DNA from: a virus
Length of the DNA stretch: 20,892 nucleotides
IMG/VR virus record: IMGVR_UViG_3300031658_000181
Coordinates: 1 to 20,892 of that record
Reading direction: 5' to 3' (one strand)
Below are positions 7,257 through 14,098 of this stretch, piece by piece. The position numbers and the translations under genes were made by a program. How positions within the stretch are numbered: position 1 is the first letter of the stretch; each line of letters begins with the position of its first letter. Under the pieces are notes generated by a model. It ran no database searches and was not told the DNA's origin. It saw only the letters and a program-made list of their open reading frames with translations.

Positions 7257-7873
7257 GAAAGAACCTCCCGCGCTCGAAAGCTAAAGCCTGACCCTCGCTG
7301 CTCGGTCGTCCATGACATCTCTGGGATGTCGCCTAGAAGCTTGAAAGTTCCGGTTGGCTGATCGAGAACTAAAGGCACATCGTTCGCCGGTGCTACCGCG
7401 AGCGCCCGCCATAAATTAACCGTTCCTGCTCCTGCCGCGTCGCTGACGACGTCCGTAGTCACCTCATGCAGGATTCCGCTAAGTGAGAACCAGTCGCCTT
7501 GAGCGAGCGCTTTGGCCTCGCTGACAGGAAGCCCGTTAATGTTGAGAGTCTTGCCAGTCTGTCCAGACCCGCTGACAACTGCGGTTCCTTTCCATCTCCC
7601 GAATGCGTCGAGGATCGCGCCTTTAGGTTTCTCTCCCCCGTATGGCGTCAAAGTGAATGTCCCTACCTGACCATCGACGCGCAAAAAGAACCCTCTCCAT
7701 TTCGCCTCTTCCTCGGCGGACAAAGAACGAACGGAAATGGTCACCTCTCGAATGCGAGCGCTCCAATCATAGATCTTTTGCGAATAATCAAACGAACCTG
7801 AAGTGCTCGAAACTTTCGCCAGTCGAGCCCATTTCATTTTGGTAATTCCAAAGTTTGGGAGAGTTTCGCTCAT
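7253..7873 (-). CDS. Distal tail / minor tail protein
   Basis: This 206-residue protein lies directly after the tape measure gene, three bases from its stop, where the distal tail or M-like protein is normally encoded. Its N-terminal half has the pattern expected of such proteins: a segment with DYSQKIYDWSARIREVTISV followed by LSAEEEAKWRGFFLRVDGQVGTF, where paired strands build the tail ring fold. The C-terminal half ends with FKLLGDIPEMSWTTEQRGSG. The sequence GAGG, ten bases before the ATG, could act as a weak ribosome binding site. No enzyme motif is seen. The role is inferred from position and pattern. Confidence 0.68.
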   Translation of the reverse strand: MSETLPNFGITKMKWARLAKVSSTSGSFDYSQKIYDWSARIREVTISVRSLSAEEEAKWRGFFLRVDGQVGTFTLTPYGGEKPKGAILDAFGRWKGTAVVSGSGQTGKTLNINGLPVSEAKALAQGDWFSLSGILHEVTTDVVSDAAGAGTVNLWRALAVAPANDVPLVLDQPTGTFKLLGDIPEMSWTTEQRGSGFSFRAREVLS

Positions 7874-7876
7874 AAA

Positions 7877-10771
7877 TTAAATTCCTCGGAATGCGTCCCT
7901 CTCTGGTCCTTGGTTCGTCACGGCGTTGATAACGCCAGCCTTGGCGCGCTCCTCGATCTCATGCGCCATCTCGCGGAGTCGCTCCGGTGTTGCGTCGTGG
8001 AAATTCTGGATGACGGTAACGCCAACGGATCCTTGCCCTTTCGTCTTGTCGATGACGTCCTCGTTAGGGTGGAGCATGGCAGCGAATCCGCCGCGTCCAT
8101 CAAGCCCGCCGATACGTGAGCCTTCGCCTGTGGATCCCCCACCCTCGAAAGATGGAGCGGAATTCATCCCGGCCATTTGACTTGCTCCGAATGCGAGCGC
8201 GGCCCCGGCGGCAGCGATGCCGAGAACGGGACCGATGACAGGAATTGGAGCCATGGCTTTATATGCGCCGATTGCCATGGCTTTCGTATTCATCGCGGCC
8301 TCGTACATCGCGCCCTTTCTCTGAATGACTGCCTGAGCGACGGAAGCCGCTTTGCCAATCGTGGCGATTCTTTGGTCGTGATGTCCCTGTAAGGTCGCGA
8401 GTTGGCCAAGGAAGTCTTTCCGGTCGCCTTGTAGAGCTCGACTCCGCGCCGCCTCGGATGACCTCAAAAGGTCGGTCCTTTGCTGCTCGGTGATTTTGGT
8501 CTCCGCGAGGATCATGTCCCGCTCGACCGAGTATTTATTGAGAATCTGCGCCTCTTCCGGAATGTATTGCCCCGCGATAGATCCAAAGCCTTCTTGGGAA
8601 AACGAGTCCTGACCGGCAAGCCCTGAAATTCCTTGGTCCGCGCTGGCGGTTCCCACCATTCCACCCATCGCGATGCCCGCAAGACCTCCTTTGAATGCGG
8701 TCTTGATTTTGCCCGCGCTTTCCATAGCTGCCGAGACTGCGCCTTTTGATTTGTGGAGTCCCGCCGCTAATCCATCCATGACATTTCCGCCGATGCCCAT
8801 GAAGACCCGGGAAGGGGATTTAATCCCGAACAAATCTTTCACGCCATTCGTTAAATCTTTGGCTACGTTTTTAGCGGCATTGATCGGCATCATTGCGGTG
8901 TCTTTCAAGCCTTGCGCAAAGCCCTTCATGATTTGAATCCCGATGGCCTTGAGATCAATCGAGGAGAAGATCTTAACAAACTGATCCCTCCACCCTAGAG
9001 CGACCGCCTTGGCAGCGTCGAGCGCGTGACTGATCACGCCGCCGAGACCTTCCCAGATAGTTTTCTGTCCGGAAATAACGGCAGCAAGTTCCGAGAACAC
9101 GCCAGCGACGAGCGTAAAAGCCGCGCTTACGGTGGTCGCGATTTGATCCCATCCAGCTTTGATGAACACGAAGGCGATTTCCCAAGCTCCCTTCATGCCG
9201 CCAATCGGCTCAAGAAATTCGTCCAGCTTGGTGATGATCCCGCCGAGCGCGGTTTGGATTGATCCACCGATGGAAACGAGAGATTCTTTGATTGATGCCC
9301 ATGCGGTGGACATTGCCGCGATTGCCGCCGCGTTTCTCACCTTCCAGTTTTCGAATTGAACTAGAGCGGCTTGCACCAAAGCAATCGCGCCCGCTTTGAC
9401 TTTATCCCAATTAGCGATCAGCAAGGCTCCAACTCCAATCACCGCGATTATCGCGAGACCGACCGGACCTGTCAGGACGCCAGCAACAAGCCCGAAAGCG
9501 CCAGTAAGCCCGCCAGCAGCGCCAGCAGCGCCAGTAAGGAAAGGGATAATCGGAGCAGCTACGGTGATCATAGCGCCAAAAGCAATAAGCAGCGGACCAG
9601 CTACCGCGAGCAAGCCAGCGAAAGCGAGGCCCACTTGAAGGACGGCAGGATCGAGGTTGCCCAGCTCCGTCGCAATGGAGGACAATCCATAAACTAAAGG
9701 GAGAATGGCAGGAATGATCTGATCTCCAATCTGCACCGCAAGACTGCTCATTGCGACCGAGAGCTTAGCAAAGCCTCGCCCTGGTCCTTTGTCGATTTCC
9801 TCGAACGCCGCGACCATCGCGCCCGTGCTTCCCGTTACGGCGTCGATATTCTCCCGCCATTGATCGGTGTTTTCCGCAAGATCGAGCATCAAAAGGATGG
9901 CTTCTTTTCTGCCAAAAGCTTTAGCAATGACGGTTGAGTTTCCTTTCGCGGCTTTGCGAAGTTTCAATAAAGTATTCGTCAGGCCGTTCGCTTCGATCTC
10001 CGCTTTAGCGTTCGCGATCCCGGCGGTATCGAGAAGGTCGCTCATGTCTTTCGACGGTTTCAAGATTGCTCCCATTGCCGAACTGATCCTCGTAACGGCT
10101 CCAGCCGTGGAGTCTGAAACTTTCGAGGTTCGCGCTAAGATCCCGAGAAGCTCTTTCGATTCGACCCCTAGCGCCGCCGCCATGCTACTTGCGTTCGGCA
10201 ATGCGGACGCAAGCTGATCAAAATCCGTCACTCCGTTTTTCACGGTGGCGAATAGCTGGTCGGAAAGTTCTTTGGCAGAAACGGATTTATCCCCGTATGC
10301 GTCCATCGTTTTAGTCAAGAGACCAACGGAAGTTTCAAGATTCGAAACGCCAGCAACGGCAGCTTGTCCAGCAATAGCGAGAAACGAAGTCAGCTCCTCT
10401 TGTGGAATTCCCGCAGAGATCGCTTGATATGCCGCCGCCGCGCCGTCTTTGAGATCGAGGCCTAGCGCGGCGGACGTGGTCCGGATCTCATCTTTCAAAT
10501 CCTTGAAGCCTTGTTGCGGTAATCCGATCAGAGAATTTACCTCTCTCATCGCATCGTCAAAATCCGCCGCCATTTTCCCGCTGACTAAACCGATTCCTAG
10601 AATTGGCGCGGTTAATCCCGCCGTCATGTTTTTCCCAGCGCTCTTGAATTGGGAACCAACGCGCTGCATTTGCTTTTTCGACTTCGAAATCGCCCGTTGG
10701 ATATCCTTTGGAAGTTCCGAGCCATCAGCTCGAAGATTCCAGAAAACATTGCCGACCGAGATTTTAGCCAT
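7877..10771 (-). CDS. Tail tape measure protein
   Basis: At 964 residues this is the largest gene in the window and follows the tail chaperone pair, as expected. Residues about 60-340 form the PhageMin_Tail / TP901 core (FDDAMREVNSLIGLP, AAYQAISAGI, LGVESKELLGILARTSK). A long glycine/alanine-rich hydrophobic stretch at about 370-455 probably crosses or inserts into the host membrane during DNA ejection. Further on, KDLFGIKSPSRVFMGIGGNV is a classic tape-measure motif, and a second hydrophobic patch is near 865-895. At roughly 1.5 angstrom per residue, the known rule for such proteins, the tail would be about 145 nm. There is no Shine-Dalgarno sequence; a GGGGGCCGTTT copy lies 50 bases before the ATG. 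Confidence 0.93.
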   Translation of the reverse strand: MAKISVGNVFWNLRADGSELPKDIQRAISKSKKQMQRVGSQFKSAGKNMTAGLTAPILGIGLVSGKMAADFDDAMREVNSLIGLPQQGFKDLKDEIRTTSAALGLDLKDGAAAAYQAISAGIPQEELTSFLAIAGQAAVAGVSNLETSVGLLTKTMDAYGDKSVSAKELSDQLFATVKNGVTDFDQLASALPNASSMAAALGVESKELLGILARTSKVSDSTAGAVTRISSAMGAILKPSKDMSDLLDTAGIANAKAEIEANGLTNTLLKLRKAAKGNSTVIAKAFGRKEAILLMLDLAENTDQWRENIDAVTGSTGAMVAAFEEIDKGPGRGFAKLSVAMSSLAVQIGDQIIPAILPLVYGLSSIATELGNLDPAVLQVGLAFAGLLAVAGPLLIAFGAMITVAAPIIPFLTGAAGAAGGLTGAFGLVAGVLTGPVGLAIIAVIGVGALLIANWDKVKAGAIALVQAALVQFENWKVRNAAAIAAMSTAWASIKESLVSIGGSIQTALGGIITKLDEFLEPIGGMKGAWEIAFVFIKAGWDQIATTVSAAFTLVAGVFSELAAVISGQKTIWEGLGGVISHALDAAKAVALGWRDQFVKIFSSIDLKAIGIQIMKGFAQGLKDTAMMPINAAKNVAKDLTNGVKDLFGIKSPSRVFMGIGGNVMDGLAAGLHKSKGAVSAAMESAGKIKTAFKGGLAGIAMGGMVGTASADQGISGLAGQDSFSQEGFGSIAGQYIPEEAQILNKYSVERDMILAETKITEQQRTDLLRSSEAARSRALQGDRKDFLGQLATLQGHHDQRIATIGKAASVAQAVIQRKGAMYEAAMNTKAMAIGAYKAMAPIPVIGPVLGIAAAGAALAFGASQMAGMNSAPSFEGGGSTGEGSRIGGLDGRGGFAAMLHPNEDVIDKTKGQGSVGVTVIQNFHDATPERLREMAHEIEERAKAGVINAVTNQGPERDAFRGI

Positions 10772-10821
10772 AGCGAAAGACTGATGAATGATGGCGGAAT
10801 AAGCCTTAGATCGGGATCAAG

Positions 10822-10832
10822 AAACGGCCCCC
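10822..10832 (-). repeat. GGGGGCCGTTT repeat, copy before the tape measure gene
   Basis: On the minus strand this copy follows the GT stop codon by one base (TAATGGGGGCCGTTTCTTG) and ends exactly 50 bases before the tape measure ATG, the same spacing as the copy before the fibre gene. Just downstream lies GATCCCGATC, an imperfect palindrome. The copy is outside both coding regions. Confidence 0.8.
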
Positions 10833-10833
10833 A

Positions 10834-11474
10834 TTAATCCAGAGTCACCCCTAGTTCACGGAAGATATTTTTCTCTTCCATTTTTCCAGTCAAGGAAGCT
10901 CGCGAAGTCGCCAGAAGTTTCCCGACAAGGAATCCTTGGCGGTTCTTTTCAATGGCGATCTCATCTTCGAGCGCTTCGACCTGCTCGGTTGAGAGGCCTC
11001 GCCATTCCTTCCAGGTTATCCCGCAGGCTCTTCGGAGTCTGGCCCATTCTCTGAGGAGGCTGGCTCGGTCGAGGATAGTTCCGGCTTTCCCGGCTTCTCT
11101 TCTTCGCCCCCGATAACAACGTCATCATTCGCGCCTTCTGCGTCCTCTAAGAAGCTCTCAAGCTGAATAGCAACCTCTTTCCAAGGGGAATGTTTGAGAA
11201 CCTCAATAAAGGTCTCTTGCATCTCTTGTTGAAGTGTCGCCTCCTGCTCTTCGTCTTCGTCCGTTCCCTTGAAGATCAAAAGAACAAGCTGTTTCGGAGT
11301 CGCCTTGCCTCGATTCTGGCAACATGCCCAGAGGAAGGTCGTAACGAACGCGTCAAAGCGATCGGAATCGGGACCGTCAAACCCCTCAGAAGAGAGGTCG
11401 AACGCTGCCCCGCGATCCCATCGAAATTTCAGCTCGGTCTTTTTGTCTACCTTCCATCGAATAACTTTGCTCAT
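10834..11474 (-). CDS. Tail assembly chaperone fusion GT, made by -1 programmed frameshift
   Basis: The zero frame is G up to codon 130 (AAG at 11085-11087); slipping back one base on GGGAAAG (11085-11091) continues into an open frame ending with TAA at 10834-10836. The product would be 213 residues, the last 83 starting AGTILDRASLLREWARLRR. This extension has no start codon of its own near its beginning and contains the tryptophan-rich CGITWKEWRGLSTEQVEAL segment, typical of T domains that recruit tape measure protein. In lambda the fusion is made in a small fraction of rounds and is required for tail assembly but absent from the virion. The heptamer is the same one lambda uses. The frameshift is inferred from sequence and synteny. 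Confidence 0.85.
11016..11474 (-). CDS. Tail assembly chaperone G
   Basis: This 152-residue protein lies between the major tail gene and the tape measure gene, the standard place of G. The N-terminal 100 residues form a compact domain (VIRWKVDKKTELKFRWDRGAAF, FDAFVTTFLWACCQN); the C-terminus is acidic and low in complexity (EEEKPGKPELSSTEPASSENG), the linker over which the frameshift occurs. In siphoviruses G coats the tape measure during assembly. Its ATG lies inside a 15-base stretch that is perfectly complementary to the capsid 3' region, and no Shine-Dalgarno sequence precedes it. Confidence 0.82.
   Translation of the reverse strand: MSKVIRWKVDKKTELKFRWDRGAAFDLSSEGFDGPDSDRFDAFVTTFLWACCQNRGKATPKQLVLLIFKGTDEDEEQEATLQQEMQETFIEVLKHSPWKEVAIQLESFLEDAEGANDDVVIGGEEEKPGKPELSSTEPASSENGPDSEEPAG
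11085..11091 (-). other. Slippery heptamer GGGAAAG for -1 frameshifting
   Basis: In the frame of G the codons read G GGA AAG, so the heptamer fits X XXY YYZ, and both tRNAs can re-pair as GGG AAA one base back. The sequence equals the lambda G/GT slippery site (Xu, Hendrix and Duda described such shifts as conserved across tailed phages). The phase was checked against the G stop at 11016 and the GT stop at 10834. Confidence 0.87.
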
Positions 11475-11484
11475 TGGTGTTATC
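11470..11484 (-). promoter_or_regulatory. Start region of G, complementary to the capsid 3' region
   Basis: On the minus strand this reads GATAACACCAATGAG, with the G start codon ATG at 11472-11474. It is the exact reverse complement of the 15 bases just 5' of the capsid terminator stem. Pairing would cover from ten bases before ATG to five bases into the gene, which would block initiation. Complementarity is seen directly; regulation is inferred. Confidence 0.45.
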
Positions 11485-11492
11485 GGTGAGGA

Positions 11493-11936
11493 TTAGCTGA
11501 TGTCAGATGGAACGATAGCGCCAGAGATGCGAATCTCTCCGGAGATTTGAAGCATTTCTTCCGATCCAGCGTAATTCGGCTTGGAGAATTTCTTCAAGAA
11601 GCCAGTGAATTCCTTGCGCTCGCCCGTGGAAAGCTGCGTGGCGTCGATGCGGAAGTTTCGAGTGGTTCCAGCGTCAAAAGATGTCTGAAGACTCGCGGCA
11701 ATCGCTTTATCCGCTGCCTCGTTGTCATAGTGACCAACGAAAGAGAAAGTGCCGTTGTCGAGAAGCCCGGACGTGAACTCCTTCACTTTTCCGGTCGTGC
11801 ACGAATCCGTTGTTTCCACTTCGCCCCACTCCCCTTCGGGCTCGGTGAGTTCAGTAAAGCAGATTGAATCCCATTGCCCAGGGGTCACTACGTTTTCAAC
11901 AAAGAGTTTAGTTCCTTTTCCGATGAGTTTGGCCAT
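11493..11936 (-). CDS. Major tail (tube) protein
   Basis: This 147-residue protein lies between the tail terminator and chaperone G, where the tube protein is encoded. It has the expected features of a gpV-type tube subunit: an early KGTKLFVENV strand, ITELTEPEG-like loop and ETTDSCTTGKVKEF at about 40-54, then a GTFSFVGHYD strand and a long FTGFLKKFSKPNYAGSEEMLQ region near the C-terminus. No extra Ig-like decoration domain is present. The leader is TAAAAAA before ATG, where TAA is the previous stop, and has no Shine-Dalgarno sequence. The nearest repeat copy is inside the preceding gene, 114 bases upstream. Confidence 0.85.
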   Translation of the reverse strand: MAKLIGKGTKLFVENVVTPGQWDSICFTELTEPEGEWGEVETTDSCTTGKVKEFTSGLLDNGTFSFVGHYDNEAADKAIAASLQTSFDAGTTRNFRIDATQLSTGERKEFTGFLKKFSKPNYAGSEEMLQISGEIRISGAIVPSDIS

Positions 11937-11940
11937 TTTT

Positions 11941-12390
11941 TTAGGTAGTAGGAGTCCAATGAATGCGCAGATCGATGCGCCTAAAAGGACTCGTTAATTC
12001 CCCGTCAGTGTCCACCGCTTCGTTCTCATCTGGTCCGTTGTCAGATATGAAAACGGCCCCCATATCGATATCAGCGTAGGCTCCGTCAATGAATGAGACG
12101 TGATCAGTGACCGCCTTGTGAATGCCGTCCAACTCTTCCATGTCCTGCGCGTAAAGGTCGATTTGCACCGTTGTTTCGTAAGTCCCCACCTCCCCGCAAG
12201 AATCGTATTTGATCGGCGTGACGACATGATGCCAGACCAGAAAGGGAGCCTGTGCTTCTTGCGGAGCGCGGTTCCTGAAAAGCGCGGGGATGTTCCCATC
12301 TTCTCCCGGGAAAGAAGTCAAGAGGGTCGAGATGTTCGGCGTAGCAATTAGCAGCGCTTGGAATCCGCTGGCGAAGTTTTCGAGGTCCAT
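11941..12390 (-). CDS. Tail terminator protein (DUF3168 / gpU-like)
   Basis: This 149-residue protein matches the small alpha/beta tail terminator fold: an N-terminal helix (FASGFQALLIATPNI), APFLVWHHVVTPIKY, then the strand TTVQIDLYAQDMEELDGIHKAVTDHV, typical of DUF3168 proteins, and a final FRRIDLRIHW strand. Tail terminators cap the tube and join it to the neck. The gene overlaps the previous stop by one base (TAATG). It contains one repeat copy coding for part of DMGAVFIS, the only copy well inside a gene. Confidence 0.78.
   Translation of the reverse strand: MDLENFASGFQALLIATPNISTLLTSFPGEDGNIPALFRNRAPQEAQAPFLVWHHVVTPIKYDSCGEVGTYETTVQIDLYAQDMEELDGIHKAVTDHVSFIDGAYADIDMGAVFISDNGPDENEAVDTDGELTSPFRRIDLRIHWTPTT
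12051..12061 (-). repeat. GGGGGCCGTTT repeat inside the tail terminator gene
   Basis: Here the 11-mer is fully coding (ATG GGG GCC GTT TTC, giving MGAVF) and lies 114 bases before the major tail protein ATG. CCGTT at the motif is matched downstream by AACGG (from 12035-12039), giving a short inverted repeat. Exact conservation inside a coding region suggests selection at the DNA or RNA level, though coincidence cannot be excluded for one copy. Confidence 0.65.
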
Positions 12391-12863
12391 TATTTATTGA
12401 GTTTTGCGGCTTCGATCATGCTGAATTTCCTGAGCTCCTCGACGAAGATCTTCTGCATGTTTTCTTTTTCGGATTCGAAGGATTTACGAAGGACGGAATA
12501 AGGCTGAGTCCGGATCTTCTTTCCTCGTCGCGTTGCCGTCCCGCCGTACTCGATCCGGCGTCCGTGGTTTGAGGATTTATACATTCTGCCGAGCCATTTT
12601 ACCGGGATAGTGGAATCCCATCCGGCGTAAGCTAAAGTCACTTGATTCCCCCGGTATGACTTCACCGCGAGACGAAGCGCTTTCGTGTTCCCATCGAGCG
12701 CGGGAATCCCCTTTGCGATCTGGCGGGCCGCGACTAAGCCAGGGCGCGCCGCTTTTTTCATGGCTCGCACTTTCGAGGTTCTCGCGATCTTCTCGAACAA
12801 GTTCTCCATGTTGGAGGATGCTTTTTTGAATGAGGTCTTTTTGAGCGATAGCAAGGCCATCAT
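12390..12863 (-). CDS. Neck protein, HK97 gp10-like
   Basis: This 157-residue basic protein lies between head closure and tail terminator genes. Its pattern of an N-terminal helix (NLFEKIARTSKVRAMKKAARPGLVAARQIAKGIP), a central strand region (LAVKSYRGNQVTLAYAGWDS) and a GRRIEYGG...PYSVLRKSFESEKENMQK tail is typical of HK97 gp10 / minor tail Z-like proteins, which connect head and tail. Two ATG codons are possible, 12861-12863 and 12858-12860; a strong GGAGG precedes both, and the second has the better spacing (7 bases), which would make the protein one residue shorter. The start overlaps the stop of the preceding gene. Confidence 0.77.
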   Translation of the reverse strand: MMALLSLKKTSFKKASSNMENLFEKIARTSKVRAMKKAARPGLVAARQIAKGIPALDGNTKALRLAVKSYRGNQVTLAYAGWDSTIPVKWLGRMYKSSNHGRRIEYGGTATRRGKKIRTQPYSVLRKSFESEKENMQKIFVEELRKFSMIEAAKLNK

Positions 12864-13228
12864 TTCACCTCCATTTCCACTTTCACCTGGAGGAATCGCG
12901 CTCTTTCAGATTCGGTCTCTAAGGCGAAACCTCGCACTAAATGAGTCTCCTCCGGGATGTCCGGCATGGGAGAAAATTTGATCCTCCACTTTCCAGAAAT
13001 CTTCGAGGCAAGATCAGATTCAAAGCGCAACGTGATGACTCCACCGCGCCGCTCTTGATCCTGTTTCTCGACGCTTCGGATGTCTCCCTCCATTGAGAGC
13101 TTATCCGGCTCGTAAGAGCCCATGACAGCCACGGAACCCCATTGCTTCCAAACGGCTTTCGTGCTTCCCGCCGAGGTCAAGCGAACCTCGCGATATTGAA
13201 GCGTCATTGGTATTCTGAGACGCTTCAT
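12860..13228 (-). CDS. Head closure / head-tail joining protein
   Basis: This 122-residue protein fits the SPP1 gp16 / HK97 gp7 type of head-tail joining proteins in size, position and pattern: LQYREVRLTSAGSTKAVWKQWGSVAVMGSYE, then a central charged stretch, GGVITLRFES and a C-terminal strand pair. The start overlaps the preceding stop as ATGA. The paralogue-like WKQWGSV...E element corresponds to the conserved W..... vwA.v...s pattern of this family. It probably closes the connector after packaging. Confidence 0.75.
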   Translation of the reverse strand: MKRLRIPMTLQYREVRLTSAGSTKAVWKQWGSVAVMGSYEPDKLSMEGDIRSVEKQDQERRGGVITLRFESDLASKISGKWRIKFSPMPDIPEETHLVRGFALETESERARFLQVKVEMEVK

Positions 13229-13788
13229 ACAATTCCATTGATGTTCGCGATCCTCATGGGTCGGAGGAAGTTTTTCATAGCCCGAACGAAGTCTCCTTCG
13301 GTGTCTCCCGGATGTTCAAAGAGATGCTTGGTGAATCTCTCCACGGCAGAAATCAAAACGCCGTCAACGTCGGCGCGTGTCGCCACGCCTGCCATGTATT
13401 CGATAACGATAGCATCCTCTGCCGTGTCGATCAGCACGATGTCAGTCGTTGCGAGTAATCGCGCGGGCTCCAATCCGAACGCCTCGCGGTATCCAGTCGA
13501 TCCCATGATATCCGTGACGACGTCAGAGACGCGCGCAGTAGCGAGCGTGACGGACGAAACAGGACCGCTCCTGAGTTCCAAGCCTTTCGTTGGCCACGCA
13601 GAATAAATAACTCTGCGCTTTTGGCTTAAAAGACTGCGATGCGTCCAAGATTCGACCCAATGCGTAGCGCCCGCAAGAGCTGTTTGGCATTCGACCAACT
13701 GGCCGGAATAGGCGGCGCACATTGCGAGCAACTCCGCATCGGTGAAGAGCGCGGCAGGCTTTTCAATGACGGTGATTGCCTCTAGCAT
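13225..13788 (-). CDS. Head-tail connector, HK97 gp6-like
   Basis: This 187-residue protein is the first connector gene after the capsid module. It has the helical pattern of gp6-like adaptors: ACQTALAGATHWVESWTHRSLLSQ-like region at about 33-57 (the segment where these proteins read a..a...ie..tgr.l), then LRSGPVSSVTLATARVSD, a common strand pair, and a C-terminal helix VLISAVERFTKHLFEHPG. It would form the ring under the portal. Its ATG overlaps the previous stop (TAATG), so coupling is likely. Confidence 0.8.
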   Translation of the reverse strand: MLEAITVIEKPAALFTDAELLAMCAAYSGQLVECQTALAGATHWVESWTHRSLLSQKRRVIYSAWPTKGLELRSGPVSSVTLATARVSDVVTDIMGSTGYREAFGLEPARLLATTDIVLIDTAEDAIVIEYMAGVATRADVDGVLISAVERFTKHLFEHPGDTEGDFVRAMKNFLRPMRIANINGIV

Positions 13789-14015
13789 TAGACTGCTTTT
13801 TTATCGGTTTTCTTGGCGGTCGTCTTCTTCTCGCTAGCGACCTTGGCGGGCTTCTCGGTTTTGACAGATGGCGCATCTTGAGCGAGACGGGGAACCATGA
13901 CGCCGAGCTCGTCGGCAGTAAGATCGAGATCTTTTTTGTCCGGCACGATATCACCACGGAAAACGGTTTTTCCACGGAAGATACAGCTATTAACTTGAAT
14001 TTGAATTTGTTTCAT
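13788..14015 (-). CDS. Small head-associated protein with lysine/alanine-rich tail (75 aa)
   Basis: I chose the ATG at 14013-14015; the longer reading from 14057 would begin inside the terminator. The first 45 residues (IQIQVNSCIFRGKTVFRG ... LTADELGVMVPRLAQ) resemble small phage proteins with a beta-barrel-like core often found between capsid and connector genes; the rest is a basic, low-complexity tail rich in Lys, Ala and Thr, ending TAKKTDKKAV. The function is unknown; a minor head role is inferred from position. The leader CCAACAAAATCAAAAA runs directly into the ATG and matches the holin leader at 14 of 16 positions. Confidence 0.68.
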   Translation of the reverse strand: MKQIQIQVNSCIFRGKTVFRGDIVPDKKDLDLTADELGVMVPRLAQDAPSVKTEKPAKVASEKKTTAKKTDKKAV

Positions 14016-14041
14016 TTTTTGATTTTGTTGGAATATGAGAG

Positions 14042-14078
14042 AAAAAAAGAAGGGCAAGGGCGAACCCCCACCCTTCTT
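14042..14078 (-). terminator. Intrinsic terminator after the capsid gene
   Basis: On the minus strand AAGAAGGG (14071-14078) pairs with CCCTTCTT (14047-14054), and an inner GGG-TTCG-CCC hairpin extends the stem. A run of seven T (14042-14048) follows. This is a clear Rho-independent terminator 20 bases after the capsid stop codon. It would end or attenuate transcripts right after the most abundant structural protein. Confidence 0.88.
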
Positions 14079-14093
14079 GATAACACCAATGAG
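14079..14093 (-). promoter_or_regulatory. Putative antisense seed in the capsid 3' region, targets G start codon
   Basis: The minus strand reads CTCATTGGTGTTATC directly 5' of the terminator stem. It is the exact complement of GATAACACCAATGAG at the start of chaperone G. A single-stranded seed beside an intrinsic terminator is the usual architecture of small RNAs derived from mRNA 3' ends. No transcript has been shown; the RNA and its role are inferred. Confidence 0.42.
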
Positions 14094-14098
14094 AATGT

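Noticed and set aside
9480-9540. Short GCCAGCAGCGCCAGTAAG-like tandem pattern
   Set aside because: It reflects the alanine/glycine-rich hydrophobic segment of the tape measure protein; units are not exact and have no spacer structure, so it is not a CRISPR or an attachment repeat.
14016-14057. Fourteen-residue N-terminal extension of the small head protein
   Set aside because: It would start inside the T run and stem of the capsid terminator; the ATG at 14015 has the leader shared with the holin gene.
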